Source of the DNA: Kutzneria chonburiensis
GTDB taxonomy: Bacteria; Actinomycetota; Actinomycetes; Mycobacteriales; Pseudonocardiaceae
Length of the DNA stretch: 64,000 nt
Direction: 5' to 3'
Assembly: GCF_028622115.1 (NCBI RefSeq)
Contig: NZ_CP097263.1
Coordinates: forward strand, 7,502,001 to 7,566,000
The translations under genes were made by a program, and so were the position numbers. The notes beneath the pieces are model-generated. The model had not been told where the DNA came from. It made no database searches and was given only the letters and a program-made list of their open reading frames with translations. The number at the start of each line of letters is the position of its first letter. Position 1 is the stretch's first letter. This document shows positions 16,459-24,788 of the stretch, in pieces.

Positions 16459-17705
16459 GACACCACCTCCGGGAACGCCCCCGGCTCGGCGATTGCGCAC
16501 AGCTGAAGGGAATTCCCGTCCCACAGCCCCATCGCGTCGAACGGCGCGCCGCCGGTTCGGGCCAGCGCCTGGGCCAGCGACGCGCCCGCCCGTACCGGCA
16601 GGGCACGGTCGACCACGTCGACCAGGAACAGCGACCGGTCGTCCCTGGCCGGCTTCGTTGCCTTGGCGCACAACGGAACCAGCCGCAGCCACGGGTCGCC
16701 GGCCAGCAGCGGCTCGGCCGCCGCCAGCGCCTGCTCCCACGTGTCCGCCACCGGAATCGGGCCGGCCGGACCGGTCCGCGTTATCTCGCCGACCGCCACC
16801 CGCCGCGGCAGTCCGCCCGGATAGGGATGCATCACCGCCGTCAATTCCGCCCCAGGAGTCATTGCCGGCACGGGAATCGCGCCGCCGGCCGCGTGCCGCG
16901 CCGTGTACACCCACTGCTTGCGGGAACGCCCCCATGCCCACTGGCGCACCGTGCGTACCTTGCCGTCGTCGCTGTCCATACGGAGCAGGACCACCCAGTC
17001 GTCGGCCCAGCTCTCGCCGGCCCGCACTTCTTGCTCCGTGGTGGTGAAGCCGAGCCGAACCCTTGCCGCGTCGGAGAAATCGGTGCGTGTGAGCAGGTAG
17101 AGCCGTCCGATGTGGTCGGTCGCCTCCTCGTACCAGCGCGGGCGGTTGGCCCCCACCACCGACCGCAGCTCGCCGATCGCCGAGGCGATGCCGGGCGCCT
17201 GCGCATCCACCATCCGGGCCATGATTCCTTGCCACCACGCCTGTTCCCGCGACGGCAACGTGTGCAGGCCACCGGCCGACAGGTCGGTCAGCCAGTCCGT
17301 GAGGCCGGCGATGCCCGCCCGTACCGACTCCTCGCGCCGCTTGCCCGGCTGCGCCGGCTTGCGTTCCGCCGTGGCCCGTGTGTGCCGGGCCCGCAGCCAG
17401 TTGCCGACCCACTCCGGCTGATTGCCTTCCTGGGTGGAACCGTTGACGTGCAACAACTGTAGGGCCACCGCGTGCTTGCACGGGAACTTGCGCGACGGGC
17501 ACGAGCACTTCGTCGCCCGGTCCGTGAGGTCGACGCAGACCTGATACGGGCTCTTGCCGCTGCCCTGGCACAGCCCCCACAGCGCGGCGTCGTCGCGGCC
17601 CAGCTCCGGCCACTTCGCCGGCGCCGCCAGCTTGCTGGCCCCGGTCGCCACCTGGCGGTCCGGCGCCTGCGCCAGCACTGCTTCCACGTCCATGCCAATG
17701 ACCAT
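16455..17705 (-). CDS. SWIM zinc-finger protein (YehQ-like)
   Basis: 416 residues; first gene of the operon. A SWIM zinc-binding motif CxCx6CxH is intact at Cys67, Cys69, Cys76 and His78 (KCSCPSRKFPCKHAVAL). SWIM domains bind nucleic acid or protein. Later segments (WWQGIMARMVDAQAPGIA, DDWVVLLRMDSDDGK, KQWVYTARHAAGGAIPVP) are specific to this family. E. coli YehQ is the counterpart. ATG 17705, behind GGGGGGT, is chosen; GTG 17729 and ATG 17693 are alternatives. It is divergent from the membrane-protein triplet. Confidence 0.92.
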   Translation of the reverse strand: MVIGMDVEAVLAQAPDRQVATGASKLAAPAKWPELGRDDAALWGLCQGSGKSPYQVCVDLTDRATKCSCPSRKFPCKHAVALQLLHVNGSTQEGNQPEWVGNWLRARHTRATAERKPAQPGKRREESVRAGIAGLTDWLTDLSAGGLHTLPSREQAWWQGIMARMVDAQAPGIASAIGELRSVVGANRPRWYEEATDHIGRLYLLTRTDFSDAARVRLGFTTTEQEVRAGESWADDWVVLLRMDSDDGKVRTVRQWAWGRSRKQWVYTARHAAGGAIPVPAMTPGAELTAVMHPYPGGLPRRVAVGEITRTGPAGPIPVADTWEQALAAAEPLLAGDPWLRLVPLCAKATKPARDDRSLFLVDVVDRALPVRAGASLAQALARTGGAPFDAMGLWDGNSLQLCAIAEPGAFPEVVS

Positions 17706-17837
17706 ATGGGCACCCCCCGACAGTTTCACCGACCTTCACTTGCCCCGGTCCGTTCCCGCAGGTCACAGTCGGATGAAGCCGTTAGGCCGGGCGAGTGCAC
17801 CCCTGATAGGAATCAGCGCGTCAGCCGAGGGGGATTG

Positions 17838-18812
17838 GTGGCAAGGGTGAGGACTGCCGTCTGGCAGCCGCCGACGGGCCGGCCGGCCGGTCGGGACCCC
17901 GACGTGCGGCGGAGTCTGCGGCTGCTGCGTGAGCACAGCGACCGGCTTGCACGGGCCTGGTCGGGCTTGGTCTTCCTCGCGCTGCTCTGTCTGTTCACCG
18001 GTCTCCCGGTGAGCACCGGCCTCGCGACGGTGGCGGTGCTGTTGGTCAGCCGGCGCATGATCACGCAGTGGCTCCGGGTGGGGCGATACCGCGCCGTGGT
18101 CGACGAGCTGCTGGCCACCGAGCCGGCCCGCTCGATCGAGGCGGAGCACCTCGGCGGTCAGCTGTTGAGGATCGACGGCAACACACTGCGCTTCCCGATT
18201 CTCATGCCGACGGTCCGCCTGGCCGACCACGTCTGGCTGGTCGGCCCGAATGCCGCCGGCCAGGCGGTCGTGTTCGGCGACGCCGTGGTGTACCCGAACT
18301 TCGGTCAGACGGTGGCGGAGCCGGCGCAGCACCTGTCCGGCCAGCGGCCGGCACGGGGCGAACCTCAGGTGGGGGCTCGGTCCTCGGCGCGATCGGCCGC
18401 TCGGGGTTTCGCCCGGCGCTGGGCGTTCACCGCGCTGATGGTCATCTCGATCGGCACCGAGCTGGCGCCGCAGCCGCAGGTGCTGACCTGGCTGTACGTG
18501 ATCGCCGCGCTGACGATCCTGGTGCTGGCCGGCCGGCAGTGGCTGCGCATCGTGCCCTGCTTGCAGGCACCGGGCCTGCTCCGCGCGCCGCTCGTCGACT
18601 ACCCGGCGAAATTGGGCCCCGACCAGTCGGTTGTCGTCACCTTGCCGGACGGCTCCGAGTTGGCCGGCAAGGTCGTGTGGTCCGTGCAGCTGCTCGCCAA
18701 CGTGCGAGCCTCGGGGCTGCTGTGGGTGGCGGGCATACCCGCTCCCGGTATGACGCTCGGTGTGGGCGTGCCGGACTATCCCATCGCCGGGGTCGTCCGG
18801 TTCGACAAGTAG
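17838..18812 (+). CDS. Membrane protein, tandem family member 1
   Basis: 324 residues, function unknown. Two hydrophobic pairs (about 40-70 and 195-235) each precede a small soluble domain. The first soluble part contains HVWLVGPNAAGQAVVFGD and the second ends ASGLLWVAGIPAPG..GVPDYPIAGVVRF. Both motifs recur in the next two genes, as does a tryptophan-proline pair near the N-terminus (VWQPP). The GTG at 17838 follows GAGGGGGA. It opens a three-gene unit divergent from the SWIM-MoxR operon. Confidence 0.85.
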   Translation: MARVRTAVWQPPTGRPAGRDPDVRRSLRLLREHSDRLARAWSGLVFLALLCLFTGLPVSTGLATVAVLLVSRRMITQWLRVGRYRAVVDELLATEPARSIEAEHLGGQLLRIDGNTLRFPILMPTVRLADHVWLVGPNAAGQAVVFGDAVVYPNFGQTVAEPAQHLSGQRPARGEPQVGARSSARSAARGFARRWAFTALMVISIGTELAPQPQVLTWLYVIAALTILVLAGRQWLRIVPCLQAPGLLRAPLVDYPAKLGPDQSVVVTLPDGSELAGKVVWSVQLLANVRASGLLWVAGIPAPGMTLGVGVPDYPIAGVVRFDK

Positions 18813-18823
18813 GGGGAACAGGG

Positions 18824-19858
18824 GTGGACAACGCGCAGTTGTCGGTGGCCGTGTGGCGGCCGATGGAGTCGTGGCAGACCGAGGACAAGGCGGTCGAGCT
18901 GCGGATGCAGGTCTACGCACGGGGAGCCCGCAATGCGGTGACGGGGCTGGTCGTGTCGTTGGTGCTGGCCGCGGTGCTGGTGGCCTTCCTGCGCACCGTG
19001 AGCGCCTTCGGTGTGGTGTTCGGGCTGAACGCGATCCGGCTGGCGGTGGCCGGCATCCGGCACCAGGTCCGCTACAGCCGCTGGCTGCCGGCGGCGAGGA
19101 GCCTGCTCAACGGCACTCCGGCGCAACGGCTGGCGGCGCGGATCGTGGCGTACAAGGGCGAACGGGTGGTGCTGGCGGTCGGGGCGATGCATCTCCAGGT
19201 GCGGCCGGTGAACTGGGGCCTGCGGCAGGTCATCGCCCGTACGGGCGAGATCACGGTGGTCGGCCCGGATGCGGACGGCCAGGCGGTGGTGTTCCTGGAC
19301 GGCGTGCCGACGCCGCTGCCGGCCAAGGTCGTGGCGGCTCCGGAACCGACCGAAGCGGAGCCGGTCGTGCCGGTCTCGGTCAACGGCGCCGAGGACCAGG
19401 TGCCGAACTGGGCCGCCCGCCGGATCGCCTGGCTCAACTGGATCCCGCTCGCGGTGGCGCTGGTCGTGCTGGCCGGATTCATCGCCCTGGCGCCGAACTC
19501 CCAGGTCGCGGTGTTCTACGCGAGCGGTTTCGGGGTGCTGCTGCTGGTCGTCGCGATCCTGTTCCTGTTCGTGCCGAGCGACCAGCTGCGGCTGCGCAAG
19601 CTGCTGGCCGCCGGGCAGTGGCAGGCCCACCCGGTGACCATCGAGTCGTGGAAGGGCGAGGTGCGGCGGCCGGTCGGTGAGCTGACGCTGGTGCTGGCCA
19701 GCGGATACCGGTTGTCGATCAAGTTCGCCACGACCGAGCTGGTGGCCAACATCAGCGCCACCGGCACGCTGTGGATGGTGGGCCTGCCCGGTGACCGCAA
19801 GGGCGCCGCGGTGGGCATCCCGGGCTATCCGATTCTCACGGCTGCGAGGTTCGCGTGA
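18824..19858 (+). CDS. Membrane protein, tandem family member 2
   Basis: 344 residues, paralogue of its neighbours. It starts with AVWRPMESWQTEDKA, has hydrophobic helices at about 37-70 and 203-245, the internal motif VVGPDADGQAVVFLDG, and the closing motif ATGTLWMVGLPGD..VGIPGYPILTAARF. It begins 11 bases after member 1 and overlaps member 3 by 4 bases (GTGA), so all three are probably made together. No catalytic motif is visible; a membrane complex of three related subunits is plausible but unproven. Confidence 0.85.
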   Translation: MDNAQLSVAVWRPMESWQTEDKAVELRMQVYARGARNAVTGLVVSLVLAAVLVAFLRTVSAFGVVFGLNAIRLAVAGIRHQVRYSRWLPAARSLLNGTPAQRLAARIVAYKGERVVLAVGAMHLQVRPVNWGLRQVIARTGEITVVGPDADGQAVVFLDGVPTPLPAKVVAAPEPTEAEPVVPVSVNGAEDQVPNWAARRIAWLNWIPLAVALVVLAGFIALAPNSQVAVFYASGFGVLLLVVAILFLFVPSDQLRLRKLLAAGQWQAHPVTIESWKGEVRRPVGELTLVLASGYRLSIKFATTELVANISATGTLWMVGLPGDRKGAAVGIPGYPILTAARFA

Positions 19859-20877
19859 ACGACATGTGGCGGCCGCCGGCCGTGGCGCTGGGCAGCGACC
19901 CGGCGGTGCAGTTGCACCTGAACTACTGGCGCAACCGCAAGCTGGTGCGGCCGATCGTCGCGTTCCTGGTGCTGGCGGTGCTGATGTTCTTGCTGCACCG
20001 GGGTTTCAGCATGCTGGGGGTGCTGTTCGTGGTGCTGGCGGCGGTGACGGCGGCGGCTCCGATTCAGTTCCGGTCGCGGATCGGCTGGTGGTTGCCGGCG
20101 GCGCCGTCACTGATGGACGGTGCGCCGGTGGTGCGGGTGCGCGGCGAGGTGGTCGGCGGCGACAAGGCGTGGATGCTGCTGTCGGTTGACGGGGGACGGC
20201 TGCACCTGCGGGTGACGAACGTGCGGCGGCCGATCCGGCAGCTGGTGGCCAGGCAGCGGGAGATGTCGCTGATCGGCCCGAACGCGGACGGCGTGGCAGC
20301 GGTGGTGCTGGACGGAGTGTCGTTCCCGCTGCCGGCGAAGGTCGTGCCGGCGCCGGCCGAGCCCCGGCCCGAGCCGATCACGGAGGAGGACCTGTCGCGC
20401 CTGGCGGCGGCCCAGGCGGCCCTGCTGGTGTGGTTCGGGGTCGGCTTCGTGACGTTGCTCGGCGCGAGTGTGCTGTTCGATCTGCTGCTGGTGATGGACG
20501 GCTGGATCGCGGCGACGATCGGCTTTGTCATCGTCCTGCTCGCGGGCTTCATCGCGAGCTTCTTCCGGCGCGGCGACCAGCACCGCATGGTGAAGCTGCT
20601 GCGCAACGGCCCGTGGCAGGCCTACCCGGTGCAACTGCTGTCCTGGACCGGGAATCCCGGGCTGGTCGGCCGGCTACGGCTGGCGCTGACCCTGCCGGAC
20701 GGGAGTCAGCTGCCGGTCAGCGCGCGGCTGGCGCCGTCGTGGCTGATCGCCAACATCAGCGCCACGGGCTACGTGTGGGTGGCCGGCAGCCCACACCGCG
20801 ACCAAGCGGCCGTGGTGGGACTGCCGGGCTATCCGCTGGTGGCGGCGGTGCGGTTCCGGGAGCTTCAGGCCCGCTGA
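19855..20877 (+). CDS. Membrane protein, tandem family member 3
   Basis: 340 residues, third paralogue: DMWRPPAVALGSDPA at the N-terminus, hydrophobic helices at about 33-65 and 185-235, the motif LIGPNADGVAAVVLDG and the closing ATGYVWVAGSPHRD..VGLPGYPLVAAVRF. Its last 13 bases overlap the end of the convergent hmgA gene. As with the two upstream members, the function is unknown. Confidence 0.85.
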   Translation: MNDMWRPPAVALGSDPAVQLHLNYWRNRKLVRPIVAFLVLAVLMFLLHRGFSMLGVLFVVLAAVTAAAPIQFRSRIGWWLPAAPSLMDGAPVVRVRGEVVGGDKAWMLLSVDGGRLHLRVTNVRRPIRQLVARQREMSLIGPNADGVAAVVLDGVSFPLPAKVVPAPAEPRPEPITEEDLSRLAAAQAALLVWFGVGFVTLLGASVLFDLLLVMDGWIAATIGFVIVLLAGFIASFFRRGDQHRMVKLLRNGPWQAYPVQLLSWTGNPGLVGRLRLALTLPDGSQLPVSARLAPSWLIANISATGYVWVAGSPHRDQAAVVGLPGYPLVAAVRFRELQAR

Positions 20878-22037
20878 CGGCGGGCCCAGGTCCAGGCGTA
20901 CGCGTCGTCCTCGCACGCCTGGGCCGCCTCGCCGAGTTCCAGCGGGCGGAACGTGTCCACCATCACAGCGGTCTCGTCGAAGAAGTCCGCGCCGAGCGAC
21001 GCCTCGACCGCGCCCGGCTGCGGCCCGTGCGTGCAGCCGGCGGGGTGCAGGGACAGCGAGCCGATGCCGATGCCGGAGCCCTTACGGGCCTCGTAGTTGC
21101 CGCCGACGTAGAACATCAGCTCGTCCGAGTCGACGTTGGCGTGGTTGTACGGCACGGGAATCGACAGCGGGTGGTAGTCCACCTTGCGCGGGCAGAACGA
21201 GCAGACCACGAAGTTGGGGCCCTCGAACGTCTGGTGCACCGGCGGCGGCTGGTGCAGCCGGCCGGTGATCGGCTCGAAGTCCCGGATGTTGAACGCCCAC
21301 GGGTACAGGCAGCCGTCCCAGCCGACCACGTCGAACGGGTGGTTGGCGTAGGTGAACCGGGTCACGCCGGCCCGGTGCCGGACCAGCACGTCGACGTCCT
21401 CGCCGTCGGCCAGCAGCGGCTCGGACGGGCCGCGGACGTCCCGCTCGCAGTACGGGGAGTGCTCCAGGAACTGGCCCTTGGTCGACAGGTAGCGCTTGGG
21501 CGGGCCGATGTGGCCGGTGGCCTCCAACACGAGAATGCGCATCGGCTCGCCGGCGGTTGGCACCACCCGATAGGTGCACGAGGTGGGGATCACCACGTAG
21601 TCGCCGTCGCCGACAGCGATCGACCCGTAGATCGTCTCCACCATGCCGGCGCCGGTCTGCACGTAGAGCAGCTCGTCGCCGGTGGCGTTGCGGTAGAGCG
21701 GGCTCGGCGCGGTCGCGGCGACGAAGTTGATCACGACGTCGGAGTTGCCGAACAGCACCCGACGGCCGGTGACGGCGTCGGCGTTGTCCCAGTTCAGGTC
21801 GGGTGTCTTGAAGTGTCGAGGCTTCAACGGCAGGTTCGGCGTCGGCGCCTGGCGGTGGTCGTCGACCACCTGTGCGTCGACGATCGCGGTGGGCAGATAC
21901 CGGTGGTAGAGCAGGGCCGAATCCGACGAGAAACCCTCGACTCCCATCAGCTCCTCGGCGTACAGGCCACCCTCCGGCGTGCGGAACTGGGTGTGCCGCT
22001 TGCGGGGGATCTCGCCGACCTGTCGGTAGTAAGGCAT
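20865..22037 (-). CDS. hmgA: Homogentisate 1,2-dioxygenase
   Basis: 390 residues. Cleaves the homogentisate ring to maleylacetoacetate in tyrosine/phenylalanine breakdown. The cupin core is intact: PYNHANVDSDELMFYVGGNYEARKG and SLSLHPAGCTHGPQPGA supply the histidine and glutamate iron ligands, and HPFDVVGWDGCLYPWAFNI is the family's conserved central segment. It is divergent from the unknown gene at 22107 and fumarylacetoacetase. GGAGAG ahead of the ATG at 22037 serves as ribosome site. Confidence 0.95.
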   Translation of the reverse strand: MPYYRQVGEIPRKRHTQFRTPEGGLYAEELMGVEGFSSDSALLYHRYLPTAIVDAQVVDDHRQAPTPNLPLKPRHFKTPDLNWDNADAVTGRRVLFGNSDVVINFVAATAPSPLYRNATGDELLYVQTGAGMVETIYGSIAVGDGDYVVIPTSCTYRVVPTAGEPMRILVLEATGHIGPPKRYLSTKGQFLEHSPYCERDVRGPSEPLLADGEDVDVLVRHRAGVTRFTYANHPFDVVGWDGCLYPWAFNIRDFEPITGRLHQPPPVHQTFEGPNFVVCSFCPRKVDYHPLSIPVPYNHANVDSDELMFYVGGNYEARKGSGIGIGSLSLHPAGCTHGPQPGAVEASLGADFFDETAVMVDTFRPLELGEAAQACEDDAYAWTWARRQRA

Positions 22038-22050
22038 TGGGCTCTCCGGG

Positions 22051-22067
22051 TGTCCGATAGTCGGACA
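22051..22067. promoter_or_regulatory. Palindromic operator 1 of the homogentisate promoter region
   Basis: TGTCCGATAGTCGGACA is a perfect 7-3-7 inverted repeat, 14 bases ahead of hmgA and 40 ahead of the divergent gene. Its position suits a repressor or activator controlling both directions; the IclR-family protein at 24147 is the obvious candidate. Confidence 0.55.
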
Positions 22068-22070
22068 TCT

Positions 22071-22099
22071 TTGTTCAGCTGCCGTGACACCGCTAGCGT
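22071..22099 (+). promoter_or_regulatory. Promoter of the 22107 operon (-35 TTGTTC, -10 TAGCGT)
   Basis: TTGTTC (22071-22076) and TAGCGT (22094-22099) are separated by 17 bases. The -10 box ends 7 bases before the GTG at 22107, which predicts a leaderless mRNA. Operator 2 covers the -10 box. Confidence 0.55.
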
Positions 22100-22104
22100 G
22101 TCAC
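22084..22104. promoter_or_regulatory. Palindromic operator 2, overlapping the -10 box
   Basis: GTGACAC (22084-22090) and GTGTCAC (22098-22104) form a perfect 7-base inverted repeat around a 7-base centre that itself contains GCTAGC. It covers the predicted -10 element and the transcription start of the 22107 operon, so a protein bound here would repress it. Its sequence differs from operator 1, so two regulators may act. Confidence 0.5.
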
Positions 22105-22106
22105 CC

Positions 22107-22973
22107 GTGTCAAGCGCTGTAGAACTCCGTGCGCCCGGTCCACGAGGCACGCCGCCGCTGCTCGCGAGGCTCGTCGACGACGCGGCGCTGTTCCCGCCGG
22201 GCAACGCGACGATGGCCGACGCGGTCCGGGGGCACCTGGACGGGCGATCCGGCGAATGGGCCGGTGTGCTGGGCCTTTTCCTGTGCCCGGCGTCCCGCCT
22301 GCCGGAGCTGATCACCGAGCTGATCAAGGTCAAGCCGGTCAAGCCGGTGGCCATCTCGCTGGTCATCGACACCGGCCTCGGCGGCGTCCCGAAGGCGGTG
22401 TCCATCGTCGAGTCGCGCAGCGAGCTGCTGTCGCTGCGGATGGTGGAGATGCCGGCCCCGTCGGACGTGGACGAGGTGTGGCTGGAACGGGTCTCGGAGT
22501 TCGTGCCCGAGGACGTCATCCGGGTGGTCGAACCGCGTCGGGGCGGCGCGGAATGGCTGGACGGCGTCGCCCGGGTCATCGAGCACGGCAGCTGGCCCAA
22601 GCTGCGCTGTGGCGGCCTGAGCCAGGAGGCCTTCCCGAGCGTCGACCAGGTCGCGGACTTCCTGTCCGTGGTCTCCGGCGGCGGTGTCTCCTTCAAGGCC
22701 ACGGCCGGCCTGCACAACGCGGTCCGGCACACCTCGGAGGAGACCGGGTTCACCCACCACGGCTTCCTCAACCTGCTGGTGGCCACCGCGCGCTCGCTGT
22801 CCGGCAAGGACGTGCGGGAGGCGCTGGCCGAGACCGACGGGGAGAAGCTGGCCGAGGAGGCCAAGGCGCTGTCCGATCCGGCCGCGCACGCGGTCCGCGG
22901 GGTGTTCGCGTCCTACGGCTCCTGCTCGCTGACCGATCCGGTCACCGACTTGGAGAAGCTGGGGCTGCTGTGA
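22107..22973 (+). CDS. Unknown protein of the homogentisate operon
   Basis: 288 residues, soluble, no recognised family. Conserved-looking segments include LVDDAALFPPGNATMADAV at the N-terminus, WPKLRCGG near residue 170, VSFKATAGLHNAVRH and TGFTHHGFLNLLVA near 195-225. The pattern of alternating strands and helices with a Lys in the FKATAGLH segment suggests a barrel-type enzyme, as inference. It lies between hmgA and fumarylacetoacetase, overlapping the latter by 4 bases, exactly where other bacteria carry maleylacetoacetate isomerase, to which it shows no visible similarity. Confidence 0.85.
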   Translation: MSSAVELRAPGPRGTPPLLARLVDDAALFPPGNATMADAVRGHLDGRSGEWAGVLGLFLCPASRLPELITELIKVKPVKPVAISLVIDTGLGGVPKAVSIVESRSELLSLRMVEMPAPSDVDEVWLERVSEFVPEDVIRVVEPRRGGAEWLDGVARVIEHGSWPKLRCGGLSQEAFPSVDQVADFLSVVSGGGVSFKATAGLHNAVRHTSEETGFTHHGFLNLLVATARSLSGKDVREALAETDGEKLAEEAKALSDPAAHAVRGVFASYGSCSLTDPVTDLEKLGLL

Positions 22974-24145
22974 GCTGGATCGACGATCCCGAGTTCACCG
23001 GGAACCACCCGTTCGGTCCGCAGACGCTGCCCTACGGCGTCATCGACGAGGGTGTCGCGGTACGGGTCGGCGGGCAGGCGCTGCCGCTGCGGCCCATCGC
23101 GTCGTCCTTCGGCGACCGGCTGGCCGGGCTGGTGTCCGCCGACAGCCTCGACCCATTGCTGGCCGCCAACCGGCCGCTGTGGAGCGAACTGCGGGCCCGG
23201 CTGCTCGAGCTCGTCACGGGGACCAAGGCGCCGCAGGGGGCCGTGCTGGCGCCGCTGGCGTCGGCCCGGCTGCCGTTCACGGTCGGCGACTACGTGGACT
23301 TCTACTCGTCCCGGCACCACGCCGAGAACGTCGGCAAGATCTTCCGGCCGGACGGGGCGGCGCTGCTGCCGAACTGGACGCACCTGCCGGTCGGCTACCA
23401 CGGCCGGGCCGGCACGGTGCAGGTCTCGGGCAGCGACGTCGTGCGGCCCAAGGGCCAGCGCAAGGGCGAGCACGGTCCCGTGTTCGGCCCGAGCGTGCGG
23501 CTGGACATCGAGGCCGAGGTCGGTTTCGTGTGCGGCGGCCCGGTCGCTCGCGAGGTCCACACCTCGGCAGCGGCCGAGCACGTCTTCGGCGTGGTGCTGG
23601 TCAACGACTGGTCGGCGCGGGACATCCAGGCCTGGGAGTACCAGCCGCTGGGCCCGTTCCTGGCCAAGTCCTTCGCCACGTCGGTCGGGGCCTGGATCAC
23701 GCCGCTGGAGGCGCTGTCCCGGGCCCGTATCGCGCCGCCGACGCCGCCCAACCCGCTGCTCCCGTACCTGGTCGAGGACGTGGACTGGGGGCTGGACCTG
23801 GAGCTGCGGGTGTCGTGGAACGACACCGTCGTCTCCAGTCCGCCGTTCGCCACCATGGCCTGGACGTTCGCGCAGCAGCTGGCCCACATGACCGTGAACG
23901 GCGCCACGGTGCGGCCCGGCGACCTGTTCGCCTCCGGCACCGTTTCCGGGCCGGACAAGTTCCAGCGGGGCAGCTTCCTGGAGCTCAGCTGGGGCGGCAA
24001 GGAGCCGGTCGAGCTCAAGGACGGCAGCTCGCGGACCTTCCTCGAGGACGGCGACACGGTCGTGATCACGGCCACCGCGCCCGGCGAGGACGGCACCGTG
24101 GTCGGGTTGTCCGAAGTGGCCGGCACCGTGAGACCGGCGGCCTGA
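22970..24145 (+). CDS. fahA: Fumarylacetoacetase
   Basis: 391 residues. Hydrolyses fumarylacetoacetate to fumarate and acetoacetate, the last step of tyrosine degradation. Family landmarks: VGDYVDFYSSRHHAENVG (metal Asp and catalytic His), LPVGYHGRAG, LDIEAEVGFV (metal Glu pair), VLVNDWSARDIQAWEY (metal Asp) and LGPFLAKSFATSVGAW with the catalytic lysine. GTG start overlaps the upstream stop (GTGA). Co-transcribed with the unknown gene and probably with the IclR regulator. Confidence 0.95.
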   Translation: MSWIDDPEFTGNHPFGPQTLPYGVIDEGVAVRVGGQALPLRPIASSFGDRLAGLVSADSLDPLLAANRPLWSELRARLLELVTGTKAPQGAVLAPLASARLPFTVGDYVDFYSSRHHAENVGKIFRPDGAALLPNWTHLPVGYHGRAGTVQVSGSDVVRPKGQRKGEHGPVFGPSVRLDIEAEVGFVCGGPVAREVHTSAAAEHVFGVVLVNDWSARDIQAWEYQPLGPFLAKSFATSVGAWITPLEALSRARIAPPTPPNPLLPYLVEDVDWGLDLELRVSWNDTVVSSPPFATMAWTFAQQLAHMTVNGATVRPGDLFASGTVSGPDKFQRGSFLELSWGGKEPVELKDGSSRTFLEDGDTVVITATAPGEDGTVVGLSEVAGTVRPAA

Positions 24146-24146
24146 C

Positions 24147-24788
24147 GTGATGGAGCCGGCCACTCGGGAGAGTTCGCTGACCCTGGAGCGGGGCCTCGCC
24201 CTGCTCCAGGCGGTGGCGGACTCCGACACGGGTGCGCCGAGCATCAGCGATCTGGCCACCGCCATCGGCGCTTCGCGGGCCGCCGTCTACCGGCTGCTGG
24301 TCCCGTTGCAGGCCCGCGGCCTCGTGCTGCGGGACGGCTCCAAGGTGCGGCTGGGGCTCGGCGTGCTCCAGCTGGCGGCCAAGGTCGTGCCCCAGCTCCG
24401 CAATGCCGCCACGCCGCCCCTCAGGGAGCTCGCTGAGGGCGTCGGGGCCACCGCCCACCTCACCGTGGCCGAGGGCCACGAGGCGCAGGCTGTGGCCGTC
24501 ATAGAGCCTTCTTGGACGACCTATCACGTGGCGTACCGGGTCGGCACGCGTCACCCCGTCACCCGGGGCGCCGGCGGCAAGGCCATGTCCCTGCCGCCCG
24601 GCGGCCCCGAGTGGGTCGACAGCACCGGCGAACTCCAGCCCGGGGCGTACGGCGTCGCTGCCCCCGTACGGGGCGTGCCGGGGCTGCGGGCCAGTGTCGG
24701 CGTGATCTCCATGGAGCCGCTCGACCAGACCGTGGTCGGCCCGCTGGTGGTCGCCGCCGCGGCCGCCGTCGCCCAGGCACTGAGCTAG
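24147..24788 (+). CDS. IclR-family transcriptional regulator
   Basis: About 213 residues. N-terminal winged helix (LTLERGLALLQAVADS, SISDLATAIGASRAAVYRLLVPL) and a shortened IclR effector domain; family members usually have about 250 residues. It starts 2 bases after the fumarylacetoacetase stop at GTG 24147 (ATG 24150 is the alternative) and is likely to control the homogentisate genes through one of the palindromes at 22051-22104, possibly with homogentisate or a related compound as ligand. Its stop shares a CTAG with the convergent gene's stop. Confidence 0.9.
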   Translation: MMEPATRESSLTLERGLALLQAVADSDTGAPSISDLATAIGASRAAVYRLLVPLQARGLVLRDGSKVRLGLGVLQLAAKVVPQLRNAATPPLRELAEGVGATAHLTVAEGHEAQAVAVIEPSWTTYHVAYRVGTRHPVTRGAGGKAMSLPPGGPEWVDSTGELQPGAYGVAAPVRGVPGLRASVGVISMEPLDQTVVGPLVVAAAAAVAQALS

